A DNA stretch of 64,000 nt from CBDFKY01 sp965248995 (GCA_965248995.1 CBDFKY010000014.1:1-64000), one strand, 5' to 3'. Numbered from the stretch's first letter, positions 7,871 through 16,912 are shown. The notes: a model not told the origin generated them from the letters alone. A program made the numbers and translations.

Positions 7871-8308
7871 TTAATGCAGCATCGACAAGGCCTGTATGCT
7901 ATGGGCACGACAGGTATCGTGGCACTGCGCTCCAGGGTGTCCGATAGGAACCATGATAAGAGGCGCGTTCATTCCAACCAATGCTTCATCGAGACGGCGA
8001 AGCGTAGAGGGAATAATATCTCCTCCCTGGCATGTCCCTTCTTCAATATGGTTGTCCACCAAAAGAAAATGAAGTCCTTTACGAACTTCGCTTACAATGG
8101 TAGCCAACCCTCCATCCACCGGATCTACGCCTATACGGAGGATTCCATCGATATCACAGGCACTATCTTCATCCCAGCTAGCAAGTCTTGCTACCGAAAT
8201 ATGCAACACTTCACTAAGGGGTAAAGTGAGGATGTTTCTGAAGATGCCATATCGTTCCGTCCACACGCTTTTGGTGTATGTTGCCAACTGGATCGTGTCC
8301 ATAACCAA
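7871..8308 (-). CDS. protein of unknown function
   Basis: A 145-residue soluble protein on the minus strand. It is rich in isoleucine and aspartate, with segments such as DIDGILRIGVDPVDGGLATI and a cysteine/histidine-rich C-terminus (QCHDTCRAHS). No domain is recognised. The strong intrinsic terminator directly after its stop codon supports a real, separately transcribed gene. The upstream side is the AT-rich, DnaA-box-containing gap at 8309-8736. No start is clearly better than the ATG at 8308; a second ATG follows two codons later. Confidence 0.6.
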   Translation of the reverse strand: MVMDTIQLATYTKSVWTERYGIFRNILTLPLSEVLHISVARLASWDEDSACDIDGILRIGVDPVDGGLATIVSEVRKGLHFLLVDNHIEEGTCQGGDIIPSTLRRLDEALVGMNAPLIMVPIGHPGAQCHDTCRAHSIQALSMLH

Positions 8309-8340
8309 AAATTTCCAAAAACGAAAGATAAGGTTCTCTT

Positions 8341-8640
8341 AACAGACACTTTTCCACAGGAAAAGTTTTTTAAACGGGAAATACGAAAAATCTTACAAGG
8401 AATTATCGCAAATATTTCTTAGAATTATACACACGTTACTTCATCTCTCCTTTCCCTCACCGTATGGGAGTTTCCATATCACCGAAAAAGATCGTTTTCC
8501 AGATAATATGTATAAATATCAGTATTTTGTTTCATTCAACACCTCTATGATACCACAGTAAAAAACATTTGTGTTGCAGTCGGTTATTCCGTTCCTCAAG
8601 CAGTCTTTCACAGAGTTATCCACAAGGATGGTGGATATCG
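8341..8640. other. AT-rich gap with DnaA-box-like sites, candidate replication origin
   Basis: The 428-base gap between the genes at 8308 and 8737 is far richer in A+T than its surroundings. It contains TTATCCACA (8616-8624), an exact match to the DnaA-box consensus, TTTTCCACA (8350-8358), and a weaker opposed site GGTGGATAT (8630-8638). hemE, a known neighbour of the origin in Caulobacter and Rickettsia, starts 2.8 kb downstream. dnaA itself is not in the window, and strand-composition skew could not be calculated, so this is a proposal. Confidence 0.4.
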
Positions 8641-8736
8641 CAATAAGCCCCTGTATTATGACATCAATGTCATAAAGCCGGAAGGGAAAATAAAAAAAGG
8701 ACTGGATTCCGCCTGCGTTTGCGCTAAATTTTTTTC

Positions 8737-10029
8737 ATGGAAGAACGGTTTACAGAGGTGCAGTGCGACGGGCTGATCGGCCCGAGCCATAATTACGCGG
8801 GCCTCAGTTTCGGCAATCTGGCATCGGAGAAACATGCGGCCATGACCGCTTATCCCCGCGCTGCCGCATTGCAGGGATTGCAGAAAATGCGTTTCGTGCA
8901 TGAACTGGGGCTACCGCAGGTCATCCTGCCGCCGCCGCTGCGTCCGAACATGGCGTTGCTGGACCGTTTCGCAGTCACGCCGGCTAACTCCCCGGATGCA
9001 CAAAGCCATGCCGTGCTGCGCGCCGCCTATTCCGCTTCCACCATGTGGTCGGCGAACGCGGCAACGGTCAGCCCCGCGCCGGATACGGGGGACGGGGCGC
9101 TGCACCTGACCATCGCCAATCTGGCCAGCAGCCTGCATCGCTCCCAGGAAGCGGCGGAGCGGTACGCGCAGTTCCGCACGATCTTCGGGACCGTTGCCGA
9201 GGTGCATGAAGCGCTGCCTGCCTGCACTCCGTTCACCGACGAGGGCGCCGCCAACCATATGCGCCTCTGCCCTTCGCATGGGGAAGCGGGGGTGGAGATA
9301 TTCATCTACGGACGCGACGATGCCTCCGCAGCGCTGCCGTCCCGCTTTCCGGCCCGCCAGACACGGCGTGCCTCCGCCGCCGCAGCGGCCCTGCACCGGC
9401 TGCCGGAACGGCGCGTGGTGCTGGCGCAGCAGCATCCCCATGCCATCGACGCGGGCGTGTTCCATAACGACGTGATCGCCATGAGCAACGAATCGGTGAT
9501 GATCTATCATGAGTTCACGTTCCTGGAGGAGGCGCAGGTACTGGAGGAGCTGCGCCGCAAAGCGGATTTTCCGCTCACCCTGATCCGTCTGGGTAACCAT
9601 GAACTGCCGATCGGCGACGCGGTAGCCAGTTATTTCTTCAACAGCCAGCTCCTCACCCTGCCGGAAGGCGGTATGGCGGTGGTAGCCCCTTCCGAAGCCT
9701 CGTCCAACGATGCGGCCCGCATCGCGTTCGACCGGCTTGTGCAGGCACCGGACAACCCGATCTCCGCGGTGCATTACCTGGACGTGCGGGAGAGTATGCA
9801 GAACGGCGGCGGGCCCGCCTGCCTGCGGTTGCGGGTGGTGATGCGCGAAGAGGAAGTCGCCCGCATCCCCGAACCTTATCGTTTCAACGAAGAGCGCTAC
9901 CGGACGCTCGGCGCCTTCATCGCTGCGCATTATCCTGAAACGCTCGCCCCGGACGATCTTACGCATCCGGAAACCGGCGGCCAGCTTCATCAGGCACATA
10001 GGGAACTGATGAAATTGTTTGCGGAATAA
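8737..10029 (+). CDS. astB: N-succinylarginine dihydrolase
   Basis: AstB hydrolyses N2-succinylarginine to succinylornithine, ammonia and carbon dioxide, the second step of the arginine succinyltransferase pathway. The 430-residue product is near the usual length of about 440 and begins with the family signature DGLIGPSHNYAGLSFGNLAS. Other family segments are visible, for example HNDVIAMSNESVMIYHE (near residue 245) and NGGGPACLRLRVV (near residue 355), the latter containing the region of the catalytic cysteine of this amidinotransferase-fold enzyme. No astA, astC, astD or astE lies nearby, so the gene is an orphan here and its actual substrate is uncertain. Confidence 0.9.
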   Translation: MEERFTEVQCDGLIGPSHNYAGLSFGNLASEKHAAMTAYPRAAALQGLQKMRFVHELGLPQVILPPPLRPNMALLDRFAVTPANSPDAQSHAVLRAAYSASTMWSANAATVSPAPDTGDGALHLTIANLASSLHRSQEAAERYAQFRTIFGTVAEVHEALPACTPFTDEGAANHMRLCPSHGEAGVEIFIYGRDDASAALPSRFPARQTRRASAAAAALHRLPERRVVLAQQHPHAIDAGVFHNDVIAMSNESVMIYHEFTFLEEAQVLEELRRKADFPLTLIRLGNHELPIGDAVASYFFNSQLLTLPEGGMAVVAPSEASSNDAARIAFDRLVQAPDNPISAVHYLDVRESMQNGGGPACLRLRVVMREEEVARIPEPYRFNEERYRTLGAFIAAHYPETLAPDDLTHPETGGQLHQAHRELMKLFAE

Positions 10030-10166
10030 ACCTGTAGTAAAATTTTTAAAAATGATACCGGCAGGGCCGTGATCGCTTTGAAACGGTCGTTCTGCCTCAT
10101 GGCAAGGACTTTGTATTAAAACGGTAAATTACATTTCATTACGCATCATACCAGACGGGAAAAACC

Positions 10167-11189
10167 GTGTTTACAAAACGAACCGTAGACCCTGAGAGTA
10201 AGAGAAAACTGTTTCGTTACCTGTTCCGGGCACTGGTGGTGGTGGCCGGCACGGGCTATGGCCTGACGGCATATGCCATCTTCGACTATCTTTTCTCCGT
10301 TGAGCATAGGGACACTTCCGGTGTCATGACGACCTCCTTCCTGATCGGTGTTCCTTTTTCCACATCGGCAACCATCACCTATTTTTCCAACCTCAAAAAG
10401 GAGAGAAGGGTTTTCAGAAGCCTGTTGACCGCTTTCACGCCGATCGTGCTCGGAGCGCTCCTGTCCATTCTGCTGTTCCGGGAAGGAAGTATCTGTATCC
10501 TGCTTTTTATAGGGATTGCCATCCTTCCTTGCCTGACCGGATGGATGGTGGGATTGTTCATGGCGATGGCGAAGCGCAGAAGCCATTCCGGTACGCTCAT
10601 TATCGCATTGCTTTCGCTCCCTTTCCTGCTTGGGGCATTCGAACATCGCATGGTTCCGCACGATGACATCCGGCATGTAGCGCGTAGCGTGTTCATCCAC
10701 GCGAGCCCGGAAGAAATCTGGCATCACATCAACTATCCGACCAATATCCAGCCGTCCGAGCTGCAAAACGGACTGGCCTACCGCATAGGGGTACCGTATC
10801 CCATCGAAGCAAGGACGATCGAGGGCAGGATAGGAGGGACACGCCATCTGAAATGGCAGCGGGGAGTAGCGTTCGACGAGGTGATTACCGCGTGGGAAGA
10901 AAACCGTTTCGTTCGATGGACCTACCGTTTTACGGAAGATTCGTTTCCCCAAGGATCGCTGGATGACCATGTGAAATTAGGTGGCACGTATTTCGATCTG
11001 CAGGATACGTCATACCGGCTTCGACCCGTGGCCAACGGCACGTACCTGGATGTCGATGTGACGTTCCGGGTGACGACGCATTTCAACTGGTATGCCACCC
11101 CCTGGGCGAATTTCCTTATCGGCGATACGGCGGAAAGCATTCTCGCTTTCTATAAAAAACGTGCCGAATCCGGTCACGGCGATACGTAA
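10167..11189 (+). CDS. membrane protein with a C-terminal SRPBCC-like domain
   Basis: A 340-residue protein with two parts. Residues 1-165 hold about four to five hydrophobic segments. Residues 170-330 look like a START/SRPBCC (polyketide-cyclase-type) ligand-binding domain: the region opens with a strand, ARSVFIHASPEEIWHHI, followed by FDEVITAWEENRFVRWTYRF and the C-terminal helix near TAESILAFYKKRA. That opening (VxIxAsPeeVW) is characteristic of the superfamily. The ligand is unknown. The gene stands alone between astB and hemE. Fusion of such a domain to a membrane anchor suggests a lipid or hydrophobic ligand, which is inference. Confidence 0.65.
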   Translation: MFTKRTVDPESKRKLFRYLFRALVVVAGTGYGLTAYAIFDYLFSVEHRDTSGVMTTSFLIGVPFSTSATITYFSNLKKERRVFRSLLTAFTPIVLGALLSILLFREGSICILLFIGIAILPCLTGWMVGLFMAMAKRRSHSGTLIIALLSLPFLLGAFEHRMVPHDDIRHVARSVFIHASPEEIWHHINYPTNIQPSELQNGLAYRIGVPYPIEARTIEGRIGGTRHLKWQRGVAFDEVITAWEENRFVRWTYRFTEDSFPQGSLDDHVKLGGTYFDLQDTSYRLRPVANGTYLDVDVTFRVTTHFNWYATPWANFLIGDTAESILAFYKKRAESGHGDT

Positions 11190-11270
11190 CCTGCTTGAAA
11201 GGCAGGGATTTCCGATAAGCGGACGTGGCCGCTCCTGATACGGCCTTTGCGTATACGGCAGCGAAACATA

Positions 11271-11404
11271 TAGCAGTTTGATTTTATAATTGCACATATT
11301 CATGTGCAATTATAAAATCAAGTACTGCTATACATCATATAGTTATAGCGCGACCTTGAAGTATAATGGCGCATAAAATGCGTCATTATACATTCAACGC
11401 GCTA
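11271..11404. mobile_element. twin-hairpin element type III
   Basis: A 134-bp element with TA at both flanks (11269-11270, 11405-11406) and ends TAGCAGTTTGA and, reversed, TAGCGCGTTGA. It has two hairpins: the first has a long near-perfect stem (TGATTTTATAATTGCACAT and complement), the second is GTATAATG-GCGCATAAAATGCG-CATTATAC. The plan is that of the type I elements, but the sequence is unrelated. It fills most of the gap of 342 bases before hemE; the rest of the gap shows nothing further. Confidence 0.8.
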
Positions 11405-11531
11405 TATTATTAAAATCACGAAACGTGACGAACCATCCGTTCGAACGCGAGGATGTTGACGGCTTTCGGCGGCGTGCCCGGTGCCACAAAGTGGTTTGCA
11501 TCGCCGTGGACCCCCGCTATAGTCCGGCGCT

Positions 11532-12557
11532 ATGAAACCTTTCCTCCTACCGTTCCTCGGCAAAACCTCCCCCACCCCTCCCTGCTGGTTCATGCGTCAG
11601 GCGGGGCGCTACCTGCCGGAATATCGCGCACTCCGCGAAAAGGCGGGCGGGTTCCTGAACATGTGCTATACGCCGGAACTGGCGACGGAGATCACGCTCC
11701 AGCCGATCCGGCGTTTCGGCATGGATGCGGCGATTATCTTTTCCGATATTCTCGTCGTGCCGCACGGCCTCGGCAGGCCGCTGGAATTCCGTACCGGCGA
11801 AGGCCCGTGGCTGGAACCGCTGAGAGACATGGCGGAACTGCAGGCGCTGGATCTCTCCCGGATGATCGCGCACCTGCAGCCCGTCTACGCGGCACTCACC
11901 GCCACGCGCCGGGAACTGCCGGGAACGACCGCGCTGATCGGTTTCGCCGGTGCGCCGTGGACATTGCTCTGCTATATGCTGGACGGCAACGGCAAGAACG
12001 ATTTCGAGAAAGCCCGCGCCGCGATCTATACGGAGCCGGCACTGGTCAACGGACTGATGCGGATTCTCTCCGAAGCGGTGGCCCTGCACCTGATCGAGCA
12101 GATCAACGCGGGGGCGGACGCGGTGCAGCTGTTCGACAGCTGGGCGGCGCATGTCCCGGCCAGCCATCAGGAAGCGCTGCTGATCCAGCCGGCCAACCAT
12201 ATCCTGTCCCGCATCAAAACCGTGCATCCGCACGTGCCGGTGCTCTGTTTCCCGCGGGGGATCGGTGCCGAGAACGTGCGGACGTACGTCGACAAAGTCG
12301 CGCCGGACGGCATCTCCATCGACCAGTTCACCGATCTCGCGGCGTTGTCCCCGACCCTGCCGCCGAACCTGGTGATGCAGGGGAATATGGACCCCATCGC
12401 GCTGGTGCATGATATCGCCGGCGTGGAGGCAAGCGTGGCGAGATTGAAACAATCGCTGAAGAAGCGGCCCTTCATCGTCAATCTGGGGCATGGGGTATTG
12501 CCTTCCACGCCGCTAGACCATATGACTCGACTGATCGCATCCATCCGAGCCACATGA
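11532..12557 (+). CDS. hemE: uroporphyrinogen decarboxylase
   Basis: HemE decarboxylates the four acetate groups of uroporphyrinogen III to give coproporphyrinogen III in haem synthesis. The 341-residue product carries the signature WFMRQAGRYLPEYR (residues 19-32; Arg22 and Arg26 bind substrate carboxylates), the catalytic aspartate at 72 (IIFSDILVVP), GFAGAPWTL near residue 138 and NLGHGVLPSTP near 317. hemH follows 16 bases later in the same direction, so the two form an operon. hemE lies near the chromosomal origin in several alphaproteobacteria. Confidence 0.97.
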   Translation: MKPFLLPFLGKTSPTPPCWFMRQAGRYLPEYRALREKAGGFLNMCYTPELATEITLQPIRRFGMDAAIIFSDILVVPHGLGRPLEFRTGEGPWLEPLRDMAELQALDLSRMIAHLQPVYAALTATRRELPGTTALIGFAGAPWTLLCYMLDGNGKNDFEKARAAIYTEPALVNGLMRILSEAVALHLIEQINAGADAVQLFDSWAAHVPASHQEALLIQPANHILSRIKTVHPHVPVLCFPRGIGAENVRTYVDKVAPDGISIDQFTDLAALSPTLPPNLVMQGNMDPIALVHDIAGVEASVARLKQSLKKRPFIVNLGHGVLPSTPLDHMTRLIASIRAT

Positions 12558-12573
12558 AACATCCGAGATCCGC

Positions 12574-13632
12574 ATGACCTCCGTTCTTAGCCCCGAGACC
12601 AAAACGGCGGTCGTCCTGTTCAATCTGGGCGGGCCGGATACGCTGGAGGCGGTGAATCCCTTTCTCTATAACCTGTTCAACGACCCGGCGATCATCGGGG
12701 CGCCCGGTTTCATCCGCACGGCGCTCGCGAAATTCATCGCCTGGCGGCGGACCCCGGTCGCGCAGGACATCTACCGCGAAATGGGCGGCAAATCCCCGAT
12801 TCTGGAACAGACGGAGGCGCAGCGCGCCGCGCTGGAGGCCCTGCTTGCTCAGGAAGGGAAGGCGAAAGTGTTCATCTGCATGCGCTACTGGCACCCGATG
12901 AGCGACGTGGTGGTACAGCAGGTGAAGGATTACCAGCCGGACCATGTCATCCTGCTGCCGCTCTACCCGCAGTTTTCCACCACCACCACCCAGTCCTCCT
13001 TCGACGACTGGGAGCGGGCGGCGGCGGGCAGCGGCTTGAATGCGCCGACCACCAAAATCTGCTGCTATGCGGACCAGCAATCCTTCATCAACGCGCACGG
13101 GGCCCTGCTGCGGGACCTGTATTTCCGCATGGCGGCGACGGTACGCCCGCGTATCCTGTTCACGGCGCACGGCCTGCCGGAAAAAATCATCAAGGGCGGC
13201 GATCCGTACCAGTGGCAGGTGGAACGCACGGCGGAGCGCATCGTCAAGCTGCTGATGTTCGACCAACTGGATTATGTCGTCTGCTACCAGAGCCGCGTCG
13301 GCCCGATGCAATGGATCAAACCCGCCACCACCTCCGAAATCATCCGCGCCGGCAAGGACGGCGTCCCTGTGATCCTGGTGCCGATCGCCTTCGTTTCCGA
13401 ACATTCGGAAACGCTGGTGGAACTGGACATCGAATACCGTCATCTCGCCGAAAAACACGGCGTGCCGCGCTATGAACGGATTCCGGCGCTGTGCGTGCAG
13501 CCGTATTTCATCGAAGGATTGAAGGAACTCTGCGTGTCCGTGGAGAAAGGGGAGACGCTGATCAACACGCATAAACGTCGCTTCTGCTCGGATGACTGGA
13601 GCAAATGCCCCTGTGCACGGGCGGCGGCATAG
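12574..13632 (+). CDS. hemH: ferrochelatase
   Basis: HemH inserts ferrous iron into protoporphyrin IX, the last step of protohaem synthesis. The 352-residue product has the family start AVVLFNLGGPD (residues 12-22), the metal-site histidine at 199 (FTAHGLPEKI) and the conserved acidic helix SEHSETLVELDIEY with Glu279. The C-terminus ends CSDDWSKCPCARAA; several cysteines there recall the 2Fe-2S-binding C-terminus found in some bacterial and animal ferrochelatases, but no cluster can be asserted. It is cotranscribed with hemE. Confidence 0.96.
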   Translation: MTSVLSPETKTAVVLFNLGGPDTLEAVNPFLYNLFNDPAIIGAPGFIRTALAKFIAWRRTPVAQDIYREMGGKSPILEQTEAQRAALEALLAQEGKAKVFICMRYWHPMSDVVVQQVKDYQPDHVILLPLYPQFSTTTTQSSFDDWERAAAGSGLNAPTTKICCYADQQSFINAHGALLRDLYFRMAATVRPRILFTAHGLPEKIIKGGDPYQWQVERTAERIVKLLMFDQLDYVVCYQSRVGPMQWIKPATTSEIIRAGKDGVPVILVPIAFVSEHSETLVELDIEYRHLAEKHGVPRYERIPALCVQPYFIEGLKELCVSVEKGETLINTHKRRFCSDDWSKCPCARAAA

Positions 13633-13668
13633 CATTTCCGACGTCACGTTCCCTATGATAAAACCGTT

Positions 13669-14925
13669 CTATACACCCCTGCTTTGCGGTTTGGAATGGG
13701 AAGCGAGGCTTTGCGGAACCGAATGATCGGATGGGGATGCCTGACTTTCTTTGATCTTTTTATCCCAGAATTCTTTCACCGCTTCATAAAGCCGTTTATC
13801 GGTGGCGTGATCGATGACCATGTTTTCCTTGGAATAAGGGGCGCCCCCGAATTGCTGATGTTGAAAACGCTGCAGGGCCTCAGCGGTGACGTCATCAAAG
13901 ACACCATTTTTATATCCGTCTTTAGGCAGCAATCCAATAATCTGTAACTGCGACTGTATAAAGCGGATTTTCATTTCATTTTCAGGGTGCGAAAACTGCC
14001 GGTAAATCCGTTCGTCCTGCACGTTCTTAACGATATGCGAGACGGCAAGGAGGGCGTTATGTTTATCGTAATCCGCCGGACTGGCGGCCGGCACCGCCAG
14101 TTTTTGCTCAAAGTCACGCGATTCGACGATCCCCACGTCCGGTTTCAACTTCAATAGGTCACCAAGCGGCATGGTCAGGGATTTATTGGTTTCCCAGGGG
14201 TTTCGCAGCGTGACTTCTTTCGTCTGGGGATTAAAGGACATGCTGTATTGATGGTTCGCAACCAATGTAAACCCGCCTATTTTCAGTTCCTTCAACTTTG
14301 AAAAACACGCTGTCAGAATCTGGGCATGGCCGAGTGTTTCCTCTTTGACATCCTTACCGGACAGATAGGTCGCCTTGTCCGATTTGAGCAGGGCAGCGTG
14401 CTCTGGAACCGGCATGGTGTCCTTATGGCTTTCCAGCGCCTGCATATAGGCCAGTTCCAAGACCTGCACCAGTTTCGGGGCGTCGGCATTCAGGCTATGC
14501 TGGACTTCTGCGTTTGATTTTAGATTGATGACCTGGGCGGGAGAATTCTTAGCGAAACTGTTTTGAAAATAATGGATTTCTTTAAGATTCACATGCTCCG
14601 TAAACGGCTTCCCCTCTTTATCATAAAGGGTTACATCATACGTGCCGTCCTTATTGATTTTTACCAGATCCAGCAGATAGCCGACCCCTCCTTTTTTTCG
14701 TGAAACTTCATCGATCGCCGCCAATATCTGGCACGAACCGTAACCTTCCTGACAGATCTGCACTCCGAGAGGATGGTCATTGGCCGGTACTTGCTTCACG
14801 GTGGCATGTTGCGCAGCGTTCTGCCTGTCACTTTCATGAACCTCTTTTTCCCCAAACAGATTGTTGTCGTTCCATTTGTTGACAAGACCGCTGCATGTAT
14901 CGACTATATTGCTCCACCAGCCCAT
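13669..14925 (-). CDS. calpain-like cysteine protease with peptidoglycan-binding-like domain
   Basis: The 418-residue product (start chosen at 14925, with AGAGGG nine bases upstream; ATGs at 14931 and 14943 are alternatives) has the papain-fold layout of calpains (peptidase family C2). Cys65 lies in QEGYGSCQILAAI, matching calpain QGALGDCWLLAAI including the oxyanion glutamine six residues before it. The segment VLELAYMQAL (about 154-164) matches the calpain LLEKAYAK helix. His225 (ANHQYSM) and Asn242 (TLRNPWE) complete the triad with calpain-like spacing. No calcium-binding domain is seen. Residues 318-360 look like a peptidoglycan-binding PGB1 repeat (FIQSQLQIIGLLPKDGYKNG). There is no signal peptide. 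Function is unknown; a secreted effector or an intracellular protease are both possible. Confidence 0.72.
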   Translation of the reverse strand: MGWWSNIVDTCSGLVNKWNDNNLFGEKEVHESDRQNAAQHATVKQVPANDHPLGVQICQEGYGSCQILAAIDEVSRKKGGVGYLLDLVKINKDGTYDVTLYDKEGKPFTEHVNLKEIHYFQNSFAKNSPAQVINLKSNAEVQHSLNADAPKLVQVLELAYMQALESHKDTMPVPEHAALLKSDKATYLSGKDVKEETLGHAQILTACFSKLKELKIGGFTLVANHQYSMSFNPQTKEVTLRNPWETNKSLTMPLGDLLKLKPDVGIVESRDFEQKLAVPAASPADYDKHNALLAVSHIVKNVQDERIYRQFSHPENEMKIRFIQSQLQIIGLLPKDGYKNGVFDDVTAEALQRFQHQQFGGAPYSKENMVIDHATDKRLYEAVKEFWDKKIKESQASPSDHSVPQSLASHSKPQSRGV

Positions 14926-15003
14926 AGTCATTTCCCTCTTCATTTACCGGTTACTTAGAAAGCTTTAGTACTTCCCATACTATACTTAACTAATATTTCA
15001 TTT

Positions 15004-15201
15004 TCATGAAGGTTTTGCCTTATGTAACTGGCTCGTAATTCCCCGTTGAAATTCCGCCCTCGTAATCGGAACGGCGCGATAGTGCAGCATGACGGCATCG
15101 CACGGCACGAATCCGCGGCCTGCGACGTAACGTTCCCCTTCCAACTGCCCACCGCCGACGCGGCAGTAATCTCCTTCATCATAGAAAAATTCATCTTGCA
15201 C
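15004..15201 (-). CDS. small protein of unknown function
   Basis: A 65-residue frame whose start overlaps the end of the 573-residue gene upstream by 11 bases, so coupled translation is likely. The composition looks like real protein (DEFFYDEGDYCRVGGG followed by a basic C-terminus), with several glycine-rich turns and two cysteines. No family is recognised. An alternative frame in the same place (14955-15194, 79 residues) is rich in serine and arginine and looks less natural. It lies between the large unknown gene and the calpain-like protease, all on the minus strand. Confidence 0.5.
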   Translation of the reverse strand: MQDEFFYDEGDYCRVGGGQLEGERYVAGRGFVPCDAVMLHYRAVPITRAEFQRGITSQLHKAKPS

Positions 15202-16912
15202 GGGATAATCCCTCCCCTACATGAGGCTCCTGAGCGGCCAGCAGCGTTTCCGCCTGTTCCCTGTCCGCTGCCGTATAATGACCGCGGTAAGGATTATAGG
15301 TCGTAGGCGCCGTGGCGGCCGCCTCGTCACGCCGGGGGACGAACTCGCTGATAAGGCTGGCCAAGGGGTCCTGTTTTCTCTTTTCACACATGCGTTCATA
15401 GAGCACCGCGGAAAGGGCGGCCGGAACGCCGCGGGTGCGGGAAGCCGCGGCCAGGTGGTAGAGGGTATGCACATCGTCCAGCACCTCCCCCATCGTGGCC
15501 AGCAGCGCCTTGCGTTCAGCCGGAAGGGAAGGCAGGTCCATGTCCCCGATGGGTCTGGATTCGTACAGGGCCTGAGTCACGGCGTTCCTCTCCGTCAGTT
15601 CGCCGACGCGCCTCGCGCCGTATGCCTGGATCGTTTTACCCGCATACGCATCCCCCTGTGGATTCAGCGTGACCATCACGGCGTCATAAGCGGCGACCGC
15701 GTTGGCGAAGGAGGTGTCGCTTTCCGGCGCCTTGACGCTTTCCCGCCAGGCGCTGCGCTTCATGTCGTAGAGGCGGTGCGAACTCATTTCCGCACTCCGT
15801 TCGGCGGGAAATTTCGCCATGGATTCGAAGTCGATGTCCATGCCGCCCAGCTGTATTTTCCCGAGCATTTTCGTATCGCTGTACCCGGTCGCCCGCATAT
15901 GCCACGGCACGATGGTCAGCGCATCGGCATGGACGTGATCATGCAGGTGCGCATAGGACCGGAAAAGTTCCTGAAAACGGTGGATATCGCCCAAATCCTC
16001 GGTAAGCACCATGGCGCGCACCAGATCATGCAGTCCGGAGGGCATCTCTTTCTTTTCCCTCGCTTTTTCCAGGATACGGCCCAGGCTTTTCTGCCCGGAT
16101 TCCAGAATTTCCAGAGGTTTGGCCAACGCGTTCAGTTCCCGGTTTCTGGCATAGTAAAACAACGTCTGCGACACCTCTTCCACTTCCTTGACCAGCGGAT
16201 GCACGCCGAGCGTTTTCGGCAAGGGGGGAAAGGGAATCGGAAATCCGGCGATGGAAGGATAAGGCGGCAGATTGTCCAGCCCGCCGTCCCGCCAGGACCA
16301 GAAATCGCGTAAGTAGCGCTTCACTTCCGCCTGATCGGCTTCCGAGTGGTGAGGCTCGGCCAGGAAGGTGCGGATATCCGCCTCATGGGCGTTGGCGCCT
16401 TCGGTGATGCTCTGGCGGTAGGTGACGAATTCGTCGATACGGGCCTGCATCGCCCCGGTTTTCTGCCACGTCGTGGAATTATGGCAGTAAGGCAGCAGGG
16501 CGTCGGCGAGAACGGGAATCGCGGCTTCCACCCGTTCGGGAGGGAGGGCGCCGGTAAAAAAATCCTGGTACTCCGTATAGGCGTGACCGATCGTCATGGG
16601 AGTGGGATGCGACGTATCCTGCATGATTCCCACCGTTTTCAGCATGTCTTCGAGCGCGGTAATGGAGGAAGCATGCACAGAAGACGAATCCGCGGTAAGG
16701 GAACGCTGCCGGTCGTAATAGAACACCCGTAGGCTTTTTTCGAGCAGCAGGTGCATGGCGGTATCCACGTGCATTTCCACGACCATCTGCTGAGCGGTGC
16801 GAAGCAGCGGATAGACCTTGCGCAGATCCTCGACCTGCAGCTCCTCTAGTCCTTCCAGGCTGGCATTGGCCAGCAGGTCCTGCGCGGAAGGAGCGGTTAC
16901 GGCGTTCGTCAT
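15191..16912 (-). CDS. large soluble protein of unknown function
   Basis: A 573-residue protein, acidic and mainly helical, with no signal peptide or membrane segment. Features visible are a leucine-rich N-terminal part (LLANASLEGLEELQVEDLRKVYPLL), a proline-rich stretch (YPSIAGFPIPFPPLPKTLG) near residues 218-236 that may divide two domains, a histidine-rich segment (YAHLHDHVHADALTIVPWHM) near 327-346, and a C-terminal helical part. I recognise no domain and no catalytic motif. It stands upstream of the small 65-residue gene and the calpain-like protease on the same strand, which may mark a lineage-specific gene group. Confidence 0.7.
   Translation of the reverse strand: MTNAVTAPSAQDLLANASLEGLEELQVEDLRKVYPLLRTAQQMVVEMHVDTAMHLLLEKSLRVFYYDRQRSLTADSSSVHASSITALEDMLKTVGIMQDTSHPTPMTIGHAYTEYQDFFTGALPPERVEAAIPVLADALLPYCHNSTTWQKTGAMQARIDEFVTYRQSITEGANAHEADIRTFLAEPHHSEADQAEVKRYLRDFWSWRDGGLDNLPPYPSIAGFPIPFPPLPKTLGVHPLVKEVEEVSQTLFYYARNRELNALAKPLEILESGQKSLGRILEKAREKKEMPSGLHDLVRAMVLTEDLGDIHRFQELFRSYAHLHDHVHADALTIVPWHMRATGYSDTKMLGKIQLGGMDIDFESMAKFPAERSAEMSSHRLYDMKRSAWRESVKAPESDTSFANAVAAYDAVMVTLNPQGDAYAGKTIQAYGARRVGELTERNAVTQALYESRPIGDMDLPSLPAERKALLATMGEVLDDVHTLYHLAAASRTRGVPAALSAVLYERMCEKRKQDPLASLISEFVPRRDEAAATAPTTYNPYRGHYTAADREQAETLLAAQEPHVGEGLSRAR

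Noticed and set aside
8309..8736. Looking for a tRNA or other structured RNA in this gap
   Set aside because: No cloverleaf, T-loop motif or CCA end was found; the sequence is simply AT-rich with DnaA-box-like sites.
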